Assembly: GCA_002315325.1 (NCBI GenBank)
Contig: DCGU01000002.1
Span: 7,089-31,411, forward strand
DNA from: Clostridiales bacterium UBA1770
GTDB taxonomy: Bacteria > Bacillota > Clostridia > Oscillospirales > CAG-272
Direction: 5' to 3'
Length of the DNA: 24,323 bases
Part shown: piece by piece, positions 14,399 through 22,431 of the stretch
Numbering within the stretch: position 1 is the stretch's first letter
How the letters are laid out: every line of letters begins with the position of its first letter
Translations under genes and position numbers: made by a program
The notes under the pieces: generated by a model
Database searches by the model: none
What the model was told of the DNA's origin: nothing
What the model saw: only the letters and a program-made list of their open reading frames with translations

Positions 14399-15715
14399 TC
14401 AATCCAGGAAACCCTTGTAGTTGCGCAGCGTCAGCTGAGACTCAATGTCACGGAATACTTCCAAAGCAACACCGACAACGATCATGATGGAAGAACCTGC
14501 GAATGCGATAGCCATCAGGGAACCACCGGAGAGTGCATTGGCAATCAGCGGAACGCCGGAAACAACGCACAGGAAGATGGCGCCCATAAAGGTAACGCGG
14601 TTCAGAATCTTCGTGATATAATCGGAAGTGGGTTTGCCGGGACGAATACCCGGAACGGAGCCGCCCTGGCTTCTGATATTGTTGGATACTTCAACAGGGT
14701 TGAAGGAAATCGTAATATAGAAGTAAGAGAAAGCCAGAATCAAGCCCAGATAGAACGCAATGTAAAGGGGTTTGTCATAGTTGAAGTAGTTGTTGGAGAA
14801 CTTGTAGAACCAGTTGTTCTCGTTCGTGATGAACGCAGCGATGGTGGAAGGAATGGATACGATGGAAGAGGAGAAGATGATCGGCATAACGCCGGCCATG
14901 TTCATCTGCAGGGGCAGATTGCTGTTCTGACCACCGTACATTTTACGACCAACAACGCGCTTTGCATACATAACGGGAATTCTGCGTTCGGATGCGGTGA
15001 ACCATACGATCAACACGATGATACCGAGCACAAACGCAACGGCAAGCACACCGACGATGATACCGACGGCGAGATGCTTTGCACCGTTTACCAGGTTTAC
15101 AAGACCTGCAACGTAATTCGGGATACCGGCAATGATGTTGGCAAACAGAATCATGGAGATACCGTTGCCGATTCCTTTACCATTGATTGTTTCAGCCAGC
15201 CACATAATCAGGGCTGCGCCGGCACAGTAGCAGGCAACCATAACGACGGAAACGAAGAATTTCACGTTGCCGTTATCGTTCAATGCACTGTCGACAACCA
15301 TATCGTAAGAGCTCATCAGTTTGGTGTAACCGATAGCGGTAATGAGAGCCAAACCGACCGTAACCCAACGGGTCATGGCAGAAATCTTTTTACGACCTTC
15401 TTCACCGTTCTTGGACAGCTTCTCCAGCGCGGGAATAGCCACGCAGAGCAGCTGCATAACGATGGATGAAGTGATGTACGGCGATACGGACAGGGCGAAA
15501 ATCGTTGCCTTACCGAATGCATCACCGGACAGGATGTTCATGTAGGTCAAGATAGAACCATTGGCATAGGAATTGAAAGAGTCAATCGCTGCGGCGCTGA
15601 CATACGGAACGGGGATGACTGCACCCAACCGGTAAATAACGAGGATTAACAAGGTGAAAAGAATCTTGTTTCTCAACTCCTGCACTTTCCATGCATTCTT
15701 CAGCGTCTGAAACAT
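14399..15715 (-). CDS. secY: Preprotein translocase subunit SecY
   Basis: 438 residues, about ten membrane helices. It is the channel protein of SecYEG, which exports signal-peptide proteins such as the lipoprotein encoded at 3492-5594. Family blocks visible include ILVIYRLGAVIPVPYV (first helix), the plug-region LSGDAFGKATIFALSVSPYITSSI and the cytoplasmic ERRIPVMYAKRVVGRK loop. The start overlaps the upstream context tightly: only two bases separate the rplO stop from the ATG, with AGGAGG inside the end of rplO. Confidence 0.98.
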   Translation of the reverse strand: MFQTLKNAWKVQELRNKILFTLLILVIYRLGAVIPVPYVSAAAIDSFNSYANGSILTYMNILSGDAFGKATIFALSVSPYITSSIVMQLLCVAIPALEKLSKNGEEGRKKISAMTRWVTVGLALITAIGYTKLMSSYDMVVDSALNDNGNVKFFVSVVMVACYCAGAALIMWLAETINGKGIGNGISMILFANIIAGIPNYVAGLVNLVNGAKHLAVGIIVGVLAVAFVLGIIVLIVWFTASERRIPVMYAKRVVGRKMYGGQNSNLPLQMNMAGVMPIIFSSSIVSIPSTIAAFITNENNWFYKFSNNYFNYDKPLYIAFYLGLILAFSYFYITISFNPVEVSNNIRSQGGSVPGIRPGKPTSDYITKILNRVTFMGAIFLCVVSGVPLIANALSGGSLMAIAFAGSSIMIVVGVALEVFRDIESQLTLRNYKGFLD

Positions 15716-15717
15716 GA

Positions 15718-16158
15718 TTATACCTCCTCGGCTTTCCCGCCTGCAGCTTCGATCTTTTCCTTTGCGGTACCGGAGAATTTAGCAGCCTTAACAGTCAGCT
15801 TCTTGGAAACGTTGCCGTTACCCAGAACCTTCAGACCGTCAAGTTCTTTGGTGATAACGCCGTCATTCAGCAGCAGTGCAGCGTCAACGACGGTACCGTC
15901 TTCATAACGGTCCAGAGCAGCGACGTTCACAATTGCATAGTTAACGGCAAAGAAGTTTTTAAAGCCTCTCTTGGGGAGCTTGCGGTACAGGGGAAGCTGA
16001 CCGCCTTCAAAACCGGGTCTTACACCGCCGCCGGAGCGCGCGTTCTGACCCTTGTGGCCCTTACCGGCAGTCTTACCGTTACCGGAGCCCGTGCCTCTAC
16101 CCTTGCGGAATTCTTCGCGGGTAGAACCCTCTGCGGGTTTCAAATCATGAAGTTTCAT
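15718..16158 (-). CDS. rplO: 50S ribosomal protein L15
   Basis: 146 residues. Late-assembling large-subunit protein with an extended Gly/Arg-rich N-terminus that penetrates the rRNA (RKGRGTGSGNGKTAGKGHKG, then GGVRPGFEGGQLPLYRKLPKRGF). A globular C-terminal domain follows. In the spc operon it lies between rpmD and secY and ends two bases before the secY start. Confidence 0.98.
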   Translation of the reverse strand: MKLHDLKPAEGSTREEFRKGRGTGSGNGKTAGKGHKGQNARSGGGVRPGFEGGQLPLYRKLPKRGFKNFFAVNYAIVNVAALDRYEDGTVVDAALLLNDGVITKELDGLKVLGNGNVSKKLTVKAAKFSGTAKEKIEAAGGKAEEV

Positions 16159-16174
16159 TGTTTACTTACCTCCT

Positions 16175-16366
16175 TCATGCTTTCTTCTCGTCGGCAGCAG
16201 CCACGCTGACAAACGTTGCCAGAACGTGAACCTTGCCGGCCAGAACGGCGTTGTCCTCATGAAGAACGCTGTCGCCAATCTTTCTCAAACCGAGAGACTG
16301 GGCAGTAGCCTTCTGATTGGGTTTTGCGGCGATAAGGCTCTTCGTTAAAGTAACTTTCTTCATCAT
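16175..16366 (-). CDS. rpmD: 50S ribosomal protein L30
   Basis: 63 residues, the usual short bacterial form: VTLTKSLIAAKPNQKATAQS followed by LGLRKIGDSVLHEDN. Two consecutive ATG codons are possible starts; the first is 9 bases from AGGAGG (16376-16381), the second 12, so the first is chosen. The SD touches the rpsE stop codon. The acidic-to-basic tail AAADEKKA is longer than in E. coli. Confidence 0.96.
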   Translation of the reverse strand: MMKKVTLTKSLIAAKPNQKATAQSLGLRKIGDSVLHEDNAVLAGKVHVLATFVSVAAADEKKA

Positions 16367-16380
16367 AGCACCTTACCTCC

Positions 16381-16884
16381 TCAGTTCTTCAAAGAAGCCA
16401 CGTCGATATCACGAACCTTGGCAACTTCCTCAGCGGTGCGCAGTTCAGCCAAGCCGGCCATGGTTGCTTTCACAACGTTGGTCGGGTTGTTGGAACGCAG
16501 GCACTTAGCACGAATGTTCTTAATACCTGCGAGCTCCAGAATGGCTCTGACTTTACCGCCGGCGATGATACCGGTACCGGGTGCAGCAGGCTTCAGAAGA
16601 ACCTTGCCGGCACCGAACTCACCGATAACTTCGTGGGGAATGGTGGTTCCCTTCAGGGAAACCGTGATCATATTCTTTTTAGCATCCTCAAGACCCTTGC
16701 GGATTGCTTCGGGAACCTCGGCAGCTTTACCGAGACCTACACCTACGTGTCCATTGCCGTCACCCACAGCCATAATAGCGGCGAAGCGGGCGATACGACC
16801 ACCTTTTACGGTCTTGGAAACACGGTTCAAAGCGACCATGGACTCGGTCAATTCGAGTTCGGCCGGATTAAATTTGTTAGCCAT
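16381..16884 (-). CDS. rpsE: 30S ribosomal protein S5
   Basis: 167 residues. Involved in decoding fidelity and the mRNA entry helicase site. The double-stranded RNA-binding N-terminal domain has RVSKTVKGGRIARFAAIMAV, followed by GNGHVGVGLGKAAEVPEAI and the C-terminal domain with APGTGIIAGGKVRAILELAG. The ATG at 16884 has GGAGG five bases before it and gives the standard MANKFNPAELEL start. A longer reading from a TTG at 16908 would include the SD itself and is rejected. Confidence 0.97.
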   Translation of the reverse strand: MANKFNPAELELTESMVALNRVSKTVKGGRIARFAAIMAVGDGNGHVGVGLGKAAEVPEAIRKGLEDAKKNMITVSLKGTTIPHEVIGEFGAGKVLLKPAAPGTGIIAGGKVRAILELAGIKNIRAKCLRSNNPTNVVKATMAGLAELRTAEEVAKVRDIDVASLKN

Positions 16885-16936
16885 ATTTTCCTCCAAATGA
16901 ATGTTCAATAAACTTGAACAGTGTACAAACCGGCGA

Positions 16937-17296
16937 TTAGAACTTCAGGCCGCCCTCGCGAGCGCCTTCAGCCAATTCCGATACACGTCCGTGATAAAGA
17001 TAGCCGCCGCGGTCGAATACGACTTCGGTGATACCCTTTGCCATTGCTGCTTCGGCAATGGTTTTGCCTACGAATCTTGCTGCTTCCTTGTTGCCGCCGT
17101 TACCTTCGTAATTCTTGCCGAAAGTGGAAGCGCTGACGAGCGTCACACCGGTGACGTCATCAATGATTTGGGCGCTGATGTTCGCGTTGGAACGATATAC
17201 GGCCAAGCGCGGACGTTCTGCGGTGCCGGAAATTTTCGCTCTGACTCTCTTATGTCTCTTCAGACGAGTCAAATTTTTATCTTTTCTCGAAACCAT
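16937..17296 (-). CDS. rplR: 50S ribosomal protein L18
   Basis: 119 residues; binds 5S rRNA together with L5. Typical segments: RLKRHKRVRAKISGTAERPR near the start, LAVYRSNANISAQIIDD, and the C-terminal VVFDRGGYLYHGRVSELAEGAREGGLKF. Full length and unremarkable; between rplF and rpsE. Confidence 0.98.
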   Translation of the reverse strand: MVSRKDKNLTRLKRHKRVRAKISGTAERPRLAVYRSNANISAQIIDDVTGVTLVSASTFGKNYEGNGGNKEAARFVGKTIAEAAMAKGITEVVFDRGGYLYHGRVSELAEGAREGGLKF

Positions 17297-17315
17297 TTCA
17301 CTTCTCTCCTTTCAA

Positions 17316-17882
17316 TTATTTACCGGTCTTACCGGCCTTGCGGCGAACGTGTTCACCCTCGTACAGAACACCCTTGCCATGGTAGGGTTCGGGCGGTCTC
17401 TTGGAGCGGATAACGGCAGCGATCTGACCGACAGCCTGTTTGTCAATACCCTTGACAACGATGGTGTTCTGGTCCGGAACGTCGAACGTAATACCGTTCT
17501 CTTCGGGGAAGATGAACTTAGCCTGGGGCAGTCCGGTAGTGGGCATCAGAGAGTGGCCCAGGAACAGCTGCAGGTTTTTGCCGGATTTGGTGGCCTTGTA
17601 ACCAATACCCTCAATCTTCAGGGTCTTGGAATAGCCGGCGGAAACACCGATTACCATGTCTGCCAGCAGAGCGCGGGTCAGACCGTGCAGGGAGCGGGTC
17701 AGGTCCTCGTCGTTTGCACGGGTGAGGGTGATGACGTTAGCGTCCTGCTTAATGGTAATGAGGGTGCTGAATTTGTTGGTTAAAGTACCGAGGGAACCCT
17801 TAACGGTGACGTTGTTGCCTTCGGCAACGGTAACGGTAACACCTGCGGGAACGGTAATGGGCATATTTCCGATACGTGACAT
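17316..17882 (-). CDS. rplF: 50S ribosomal protein L6
   Basis: 188 residues, two tandem L6 domains; lies near the factor-binding site. Start MSRIGNMPITVPAGVTVTV is typical, with GSLGTLTNKF and the second-domain signature KRPPEPYHGKGVLYEGEHVRRKAGKTGK at the end. A few residues longer than the E. coli protein. Upstream SD is GGAGGT. Confidence 0.98.
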   Translation of the reverse strand: MSRIGNMPITVPAGVTVTVAEGNNVTVKGSLGTLTNKFSTLITIKQDANVITLTRANDEDLTRSLHGLTRALLADMVIGVSAGYSKTLKIEGIGYKATKSGKNLQLFLGHSLMPTTGLPQAKFIFPEENGITFDVPDQNTIVVKGIDKQAVGQIAAVIRSKRPPEPYHGKGVLYEGEHVRRKAGKTGK

Positions 17883-17897
17883 GTCAATTACCTCCTA

Positions 17898-18296
17898 TTA
17901 CCATACAAACGCGAGCACTTCGCCGCCGATGTGAGCAGCGCGTGCCTGTTTGTCGGTCATAATACCCTTGGAAGTGGAAACGATGGCGATACCCAGGCCG
18001 TTCATAACCTTGGGCATATCCTCGCAGGATGCGTAGATACGCAGACCGGGCTTGGATACACGGCGAATGCCGCGGATAACCTTCTGCTTACCGGCCGTGT
18101 ACTTCAGCGTGATGCGGATGGTGCCCTGTTTGCCGTCATCGATCAACTGATAGCTCTGAACGTAGCCCTCGCTGACAAGGATGTCAGCGATGGACTTCTT
18201 CATATTGGAAGCCGGAACGTCAACAGTTGCGTGTTTAGCAGTACCGGCGTTTCTGATTCTGGTGAGCATATCACCGATTACATCAGAGATTTGCAT
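17898..18296 (-). CDS. rpsH: 30S ribosomal protein S8
   Basis: 132 residues; central-domain 16S rRNA binder and, in E. coli, the feedback regulator of the spc operon. Begins MQISDVIGDMLTRIRNAGTA and ends with STSKGIMTDKQARAAHIGGEVLAFVW, both standard. The ATG at 18296 has GGAGG 9 bases upstream; the frame stays open 26 codons further but without family similarity. It is preceded by a 126-base spacer, the longest gap inside this cluster. Confidence 0.97.
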   Translation of the reverse strand: MQISDVIGDMLTRIRNAGTAKHATVDVPASNMKKSIADILVSEGYVQSYQLIDDGKQGTIRITLKYTAGKQKVIRGIRRVSKPGLRIYASCEDMPKVMNGLGIAIVSTSKGIMTDKQARAAHIGGEVLAFVW

Positions 18297-18422
18297 TGTA
18301 AAAATCCTCCATATGCAAGTTAATTTTTTTCTTGCTGCCGAATGAATCGGCGGCATATCAGTGGTTAAGTCCAACGAATATTCGATTAACTTCCTGCTGA
18401 TAAGTTGAGGGTAATGAAATTA
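18297..18422 (-). promoter_or_regulatory. 126-base spacer between rpsN and rpsH with stem-loops
   Basis: Contains a hairpin GCCGA-ATGAA-TCGGC extended by TGC/GCA (18333-18355) and a weaker one, GTTAA...TTAAC (18364-18390), around the palindrome CGAATATTCG. Neither is followed by a T run on the minus strand, so they are not terminators. I see no convincing promoter. It could be an r-protein binding site or processing site in the rpsH leader; that is inference. Confidence 0.35.
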
Positions 18423-18608
18423 TTACCAGGATGCCTTCTTTACGCCCGGAATCTCGCCCTTGTATGCGAGGTTACGGAAGCAGATACGGCAGATGCCGAA
18501 CTTACGGAGATAAGCATGGGGACGTCCGCAGATCTTGCAGCGGTTGTAACGGCGGGTAGAGAATTTCTGCTCAGCCTGCTGTTTCAAAATCATTGATTTC
18601 TTTGCCAT
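18423..18608 (-). CDS. rpsN: 30S ribosomal protein S14, type Z (zinc)
   Basis: 61 residues, the short zinc form of S14. The ribbon is Cys24-x2-Cys27 and Cys40-x2-Cys43 (NRCKICGRPHAYLRKFGICRICF, the common type-Z core), ending GEIPGVKKASW. By family knowledge, zinc-free S14 paralogues substitute under zinc starvation; any such paralogue would be elsewhere. Upstream SD is GGAGGT. Confidence 0.98.
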   Translation of the reverse strand: MAKKSMILKQQAEQKFSTRRYNRCKICGRPHAYLRKFGICRICFRNLAYKGEIPGVKKASW

Positions 18609-18625
18609 CTTGCATTACCTCCTTA

Positions 18626-19165
18626 TCAGTCAGCGAAGGGAGCGCCGAATGCCTTCAGCATCTCGCGAGCTTCGTCATCGGTCTGTGCCGTGGTAACGAA
18701 GCAGATATCCATACCGCGAATCTTGTCGATTTTGTCGTACTCGATTTCGGGGAAGATCAGCTGCTCTTTCAAACCGAGAGAGTAGTTACCGCGACCGTCG
18801 AAAGCGTTGGGGTTGATACCCTTGAAGTCACGTACGCGGGGCAGTGCGAAGTTGAACAGTCTGTCCATGAATTCGTACATCTTTTCGCCGCGCAGCGTAA
18901 CCTTGGCACCGATCTTCATGCCGGCACGAACCTTGAAGTTTGCAACGGATTTCTTTGCATACGTAGGAACGGCCTTCTGACCGGTGATCAGCGTCAAATC
19001 GGAAATAGCGGCTTCGATAACCTTGGAGTTTTCCTTGGCTTCGCCGGCACCGATGTTAACAACGATCTTATCCAGCTTCGGGATCTGCATTACGCTCTTA
19101 TACTGGAACTTTTTCATCAAGGCCGGTGCAATTTCGGACTTGTAAGTTTCTTTCAGTCTTGCCAT
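18626..19165 (-). CDS. rplE: 50S ribosomal protein L5
   Basis: 179 residues; binds 5S rRNA and contacts P-site tRNA. Recognised by RLKETYKSEIAPALMKKFQY, KIVVNIGAGEA, and GLKEQLIFPEIEYDKIDKIR near the end. A GTG two codons upstream could be read as a start, but the ATG at 19165 is 9 bases from AGGAGG (19175-19180) and gives MARLKETY, so it is chosen. Confidence 0.98.
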   Translation of the reverse strand: MARLKETYKSEIAPALMKKFQYKSVMQIPKLDKIVVNIGAGEAKENSKVIEAAISDLTLITGQKAVPTYAKKSVANFKVRAGMKIGAKVTLRGEKMYEFMDRLFNFALPRVRDFKGINPNAFDGRGNYSLGLKEQLIFPEIEYDKIDKIRGMDICFVTTAQTDDEAREMLKAFGAPFAD

Positions 19166-19181
19166 TGTCACTTACCTCCTA

Positions 19182-19499
19182 TCAAAGTTCCTGACCGCAT
19201 TTTGCACAAACGCGGATTTTCTTGCCGTCTTCGGTGGTCTTCACCTTAACGCGTACGCCCTTGTCGCACTTGGAGCAGTACAGAGCAACCTTGGATGCAT
19301 AGATTGCACCCTCGGCATCAACGATGCCGCCGGCCTCACCCTGCTTGCGGGGTTTAACGTGTTTGTGAATCATGTTGACAGCCTTAACGATTACCTTGCC
19401 TTCAGCGGGAGAAGTTGCGATAACTTCGCCCTTGACGCCCTTGTCGTCACCGCTGAGTACTACGACGGTATCGCCTTTTTTAACGTGTAAATTAGCCAT
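19182..19499 (-). CDS. rplX: 50S ribosomal protein L24
   Basis: 105 residues; an assembly initiator near the exit tunnel. The KOW motif lies at the N-terminus (KKGDTVVVLSGDDKGVKGEV). The C-terminal part has two CxxC pairs, Cys75/Cys78 and Cys98/Cys101, which form a probable zinc ribbon. Located between rplN and rplE as usual. Confidence 0.98.
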   Translation of the reverse strand: MANLHVKKGDTVVVLSGDDKGVKGEVIATSPAEGKVIVKAVNMIHKHVKPRKQGEAGGIVDAEGAIYASKVALYCSKCDKGVRVKVKTTEDGKKIRVCAKCGQEL

Positions 19500-19515
19500 G
19501 TTGTTCGATACCTCC

Positions 19516-19893
19516 TTACAGTACTTCGGGTGCGAGAGACAAAATCTTCAGGAAACCTTCTTCTTTGGTATCACGCAGTTCGCGCGCGATCGGCCCAAAT
19601 ACACGGGTTCCGCGGGGGGTCTTGTCTTCCTTAATAATAACGGCAGCGTTATCGTCGAATCTGACGCAGATACCGTCAGCACGCTTCGTGCCGTGAACGG
19701 TTCTTACAACGACTGCTTTAACGACGTCACCTTTTTTAACAACACCGCCGGGAGCGGCTTTCTTAACGGCGCATACAATAATGTCACCGATGTTGGCGTA
19801 ACGACGGCCGGAGCCACCGAGTACGCGAATGCACATCAGTTCCTTTGCACCAGTGTTGTCGGCAACGTTCAATAATGTTTGTTGCTGAATCAC
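19516..19893 (-). CDS. rplN: 50S ribosomal protein L14
   Basis: 125 residues; forms an intersubunit bridge. Begins MIQQQTLLNVADNTGAKEL, has the KKAAPGGVVKKGDVVKAVVV core, and ends FLKILSLAPEVL, three residues longer than the common 122. The start codon is GTG, with GGAGG eight bases upstream. A 71-base gap separates it from rpsQ. Confidence 0.98.
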   Translation of the reverse strand: MIQQQTLLNVADNTGAKELMCIRVLGGSGRRYANIGDIIVCAVKKAAPGGVVKKGDVVKAVVVRTVHGTKRADGICVRFDDNAAVIIKEDKTPRGTRVFGPIARELRDTKEEGFLKILSLAPEVL

Positions 19894-19964
19894 TTTATTT
19901 TCCTCCTACTGTTTCAATACGCATCGACGTATTTACTATTCGAATTCTTAATAATGAAGCGAAA

Positions 19965-20222
19965 TTATTTCGCTTTTTCGATGATCTGAACGACGCGCCA
20001 TCTCTTCGTTTTGGACAACGGGCGGGTCTCCATAATTTCAACCGTATCGCCGATGCCGCACGCGTTCTCATCATCCTGCGCGTGAACCTTGCTGGTGCGC
20101 TTAATAATCTTACCGTAAACGGCATGCTTTACGTTGTCCTTAATAGCAACGACAACGGTTTTATCCATCTTATCGCTGACAACGATGCCGACTCTGGTTT
20201 TTCTTAATGCTCTTTCTTCCAT
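19965..20222 (-). CDS. rpsQ: 30S ribosomal protein S17
   Basis: 85 residues, an OB-fold 16S rRNA binder. RKTRVGIVVSDKMDKTVVV and the central KRTSKVHAQDDENACGIGDTV with ETRPLSKTKRWRVV are diagnostic. A 9-bp inverted repeat with almost no loop (19957-19975) straddles the stop codon; it lacks a T run on this strand and is unlikely to terminate. Confidence 0.98.
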   Translation of the reverse strand: MEERALRKTRVGIVVSDKMDKTVVVAIKDNVKHAVYGKIIKRTSKVHAQDDENACGIGDTVEIMETRPLSKTKRWRVVQIIEKAK

Positions 20223-20244
20223 GACTGTTCCTCCTTTTCAAGCT

Positions 20245-20433
20245 TTAGGCTTTCTTCTCTTGAAGAATGGTCATTACGCGAGCAATATCGCGCTTGACTT
20301 CCGTAATTCTGTGCGGATTCTCAAGCTGATTAATCGCATGCTGGAACCGGAGGTTAAAAAGCTCACTCTTCATTTCTTTGAGTTTTGCTTCCAGCTGTTC
20401 GACAGTTAATTCTTTCAGTTCTGTTGCTTTCAC
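20245..20433 (-). CDS. rpmC: 50S ribosomal protein L29
   Basis: 62 residues, a two-helix hairpin protein at the tunnel exit next to L23. KATELKELTVEQLEAKLKEM and ELFNLRFQHAINQLENPHRI are standard. The start codon is GTG, with AGGAGG about 10 bases upstream. Confidence 0.97.
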   Translation of the reverse strand: MKATELKELTVEQLEAKLKEMKSELFNLRFQHAINQLENPHRITEVKRDIARVMTILQEKKA

Positions 20434-20448
20434 TGGTATTTACCTCCT

Positions 20449-20871
20449 TTAAGCATTCTCTTCGGATTCTTTGGAAATGAACTTGCACTTAATCGGCAGT
20501 TTGGTGGAAGCCAGACGCATAGCCTCTTTGGCATCAGCCTCGCTTACACCGTCCATTTCGAACAGAACCTTACCCGGCTTAACAACGGCTACCCAGTACT
20601 CAGGCGTACCCTTACCGGAACCCATTCGGGTTTCAGCGGGTTTCTCGGTGATGGGCTTATCCGGGAAAATCTTAATCCAAACCTGACCGCCACGCTTGAT
20701 GTAACGTGTCATTGCAATACGGGCAGCCTCGATCTGCTTGCTGGTAATCCAGGAGGGTTCCAGAGCGACCAAACCGAAAGAACCGTTGGAAAGCTTGTTT
20801 CCGCGGTAAGCTTTACCGGTCAATCTGCCGCGGTGTACGCGACGGTATTTAACTCTCTTAGGCATTAACAT
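20449..20871 (-). CDS. rplP: 50S ribosomal protein L16
   Basis: 140 residues; contacts A-site tRNA and helps organise the peptidyl-transferase region. MLMPKRVKYRRVHRGRLTGK at the start, GGQVWIKIFPDKPITEKPAE and MGSGKGTPEYWVAVVKPG follow. The first ATG (20871) is the family start and is only three bases from the rpsC stop. Its SD GGAGGGG lies within the end of rpsC. Confidence 0.98.
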   Translation of the reverse strand: MLMPKRVKYRRVHRGRLTGKAYRGNKLSNGSFGLVALEPSWITSKQIEAARIAMTRYIKRGGQVWIKIFPDKPITEKPAETRMGSGKGTPEYWVAVVKPGKVLFEMDGVSEADAKEAMRLASTKLPIKCKFISKESEENA

Positions 20872-20874
20872 AAC

Positions 20875-21744
20875 TTACTGTTCCCCTCCTTCGGTCTCGG
20901 TTGCAACCGGAGCTTCAGGAGCCTTCGGCTTCTGGGGCTTCGGCACACGGCCGTCACGGTATACGGGCTTGGGAGCCTCACCGCGACCGTTACGGCTGTC
21001 ATGACGGTTGTCACGACGTTCACCGCGGTTGTCACGGCGTTCACCGCGGTTGCCGCCGCGACGATCGTCGCGCTTAGCAGGAGCGGTGTCGGTTACGGAA
21101 GTGCGGTTAACCTCGGAGAGGACCTCACCCTTGTAAATCCATACTTTGATACCAATCTTACCATAGGTGGTATTTGCTTCCCAGAAACCGTAGTCGATAT
21201 CGGCACGGAGCGTCTGCAGTGGAATAGAACCTTCATGGTAATGTTCAACACGGGCAATTTCGGCACCGCCCAAACGACCGCTGCAGGTAATCTTGATACC
21301 CTTAGCGCCCTGGCGCATGGTGTTACGAATAGCCATCTTCATGGCGCGGCGGAATGCAACGCGGCGCTCGAGCTGAGAAGCAATGTTCTCGGCAACCAGC
21401 TGTGCGTTCATATCGGGCTGCTTAACTTCAACGACGTTAATAACAACATCCTTGTCGCCAACCATCTTTACGAGTTCGTTCTTGTATTTGTTGATTCCGT
21501 CGCCGCCGCGGCCGATAACCATACCGGGCTTTGCGCAGAAAATGAAAATACGAACTCTCTTGCCGTCACGTTCAATTTCAATCTTCGGAACGCCGGCTTC
21601 CTGAAGTTCTTTCTTCAGGTATTTTCTGATGTTGTAGTCGGATACGATAGTATCACCGAACTTTTCGTCATTGGTGAACCATCTGGAATCCCAGTTTTGA
21701 ATGACACCCACGCGAAGGCCGTGGGGATTAACTTTCTGACCCAT
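20875..21744 (-). CDS. rpsC: 30S ribosomal protein S3 with Arg/Gly/Asp-rich C-terminal tail
   Basis: 289 residues, against about 210-230 for most S3. The type II KH domain is present (GMVIGRGGDGINKYK, loop 78-81), as are the S3 C-terminal domain (MKMAIRNTMRQGAKGIKITC) and GEIARV-like core (GAEIARVEHYHEG). From about residue 216 a low-complexity tail begins: Arg/Asp/Gly-rich with a tandem heptad RGERRDN at 233-246, then a Pro/Lys-rich stretch (PKPQKPKAPEAPV) and an acidic end. The tail lies on the solvent side at the mRNA entry in known structures; its function is not established. The ATG has an SD upstream. Confidence 0.97.
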   Translation of the reverse strand: MGQKVNPHGLRVGVIQNWDSRWFTNDEKFGDTIVSDYNIRKYLKKELQEAGVPKIEIERDGKRVRIFIFCAKPGMVIGRGGDGINKYKNELVKMVGDKDVVINVVEVKQPDMNAQLVAENIASQLERRVAFRRAMKMAIRNTMRQGAKGIKITCSGRLGGAEIARVEHYHEGSIPLQTLRADIDYGFWEANTTYGKIGIKVWIYKGEVLSEVNRTSVTDTAPAKRDDRRGGNRGERRDNRGERRDNRHDSRNGRGEAPKPVYRDGRVPKPQKPKAPEAPVATETEGGEQ

Positions 21745-21766
21745 TCTTAATCAAACCCTCCTTCTC

Positions 21767-22117
21767 TCAGTCTCTCTCTTTTACGACAACCGTGATGTGA
21801 CTGGTTCTCTTAAAGATTCTGTCGGCGCTGCCTTTTGCGCGGGGCATAACTCTTTTCAGAGTGGGGCCTTCGTTGGCATAGCACTCACAAACATACAACT
21901 TAGAGGGATCCAGTTGGAAATTGTTCTCTGCGTTAGCAGCGGCGCTTCCCAACAGTTTAACCAGATACTCGGCGCCCATCTTAGGGGTGTTCTTCAGAAT
22001 ACCCATAGCGGCGTCCACGTTCTTACCGCGGATCAAATCCAACACCAGGCGAACCTTGCGGGGAGAGATACGGGCGTAGTTCAGGCACGCTTTGCCTACC
22101 TTAACATCATATTCCAT
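21767..22117 (-). CDS. rplV: 50S ribosomal protein L22
   Basis: 116 residues; its long beta-hairpin lines the exit tunnel constriction. NYARISPRKVRLVLDLIRGK, then SAAANAENN, and the hairpin sequence ANEGPTLKRVMPRAKGSADR are standard. Ends ITVVVKERD. Ordinary length and position. Confidence 0.98.
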   Translation of the reverse strand: MEYDVKVGKACLNYARISPRKVRLVLDLIRGKNVDAAMGILKNTPKMGAEYLVKLLGSAAANAENNFQLDPSKLYVCECYANEGPTLKRVMPRAKGSADRIFKRTSHITVVVKERD

Positions 22118-22135
22118 TGTACTCTACCTCCTTGC

Positions 22136-22417
22136 TTAGTTACCGTTGTTGGACGTCTTGGAGCCTGCATGGCCCTTGAACGTACGGGTAGGAGCGAACT
22201 CACCGAGCTTGCGGCCTACCATATCCTCGGTAACGTATACCGGGATGTGCTTGCGGCCGTCGTAAACGGCGATGGTGTGACCTACGAATTCAGGGAATAT
22301 AGTAGAAGCGCGGGACCACGTTTTCAGGACTTTCTTTTCGCCCTTTTCATTCATGGCACAGACGCGTGCAAACAGCTTAGCTTCTACGAACGGTGCTTTT
22401 TTCAAACTTCTGCTCAT
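22136..22417 (-). CDS. rpsS: 30S ribosomal protein S19
   Basis: 93 residues; head protein forming a complex with S13. MSRSLKKAPFVEAKL, TWSRASTIFPEFVGHTIAVYDG and KLGEFAPTRTFKGH are diagnostic. SD GGAGGG precedes the ATG; rplB lies 14 bases upstream. Confidence 0.98.
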   Translation of the reverse strand: MSRSLKKAPFVEAKLFARVCAMNEKGEKKVLKTWSRASTIFPEFVGHTIAVYDGRKHIPVYVTEDMVGRKLGEFAPTRTFKGHAGSKTSNNGN

Positions 22418-22431
22418 CTTATACTCCCTCC

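Noticed and set aside
14363..15469. 368-codon plus-strand frame opposite secY
   Set aside because: Same pattern: hydrophilic mirror image of a membrane protein, no start signals.
21003..21060. Short CRISPR-like repeat inside rpsC
   Set aside because: The repeats are in frame, code for RGERRDN heptads and have no spacers.
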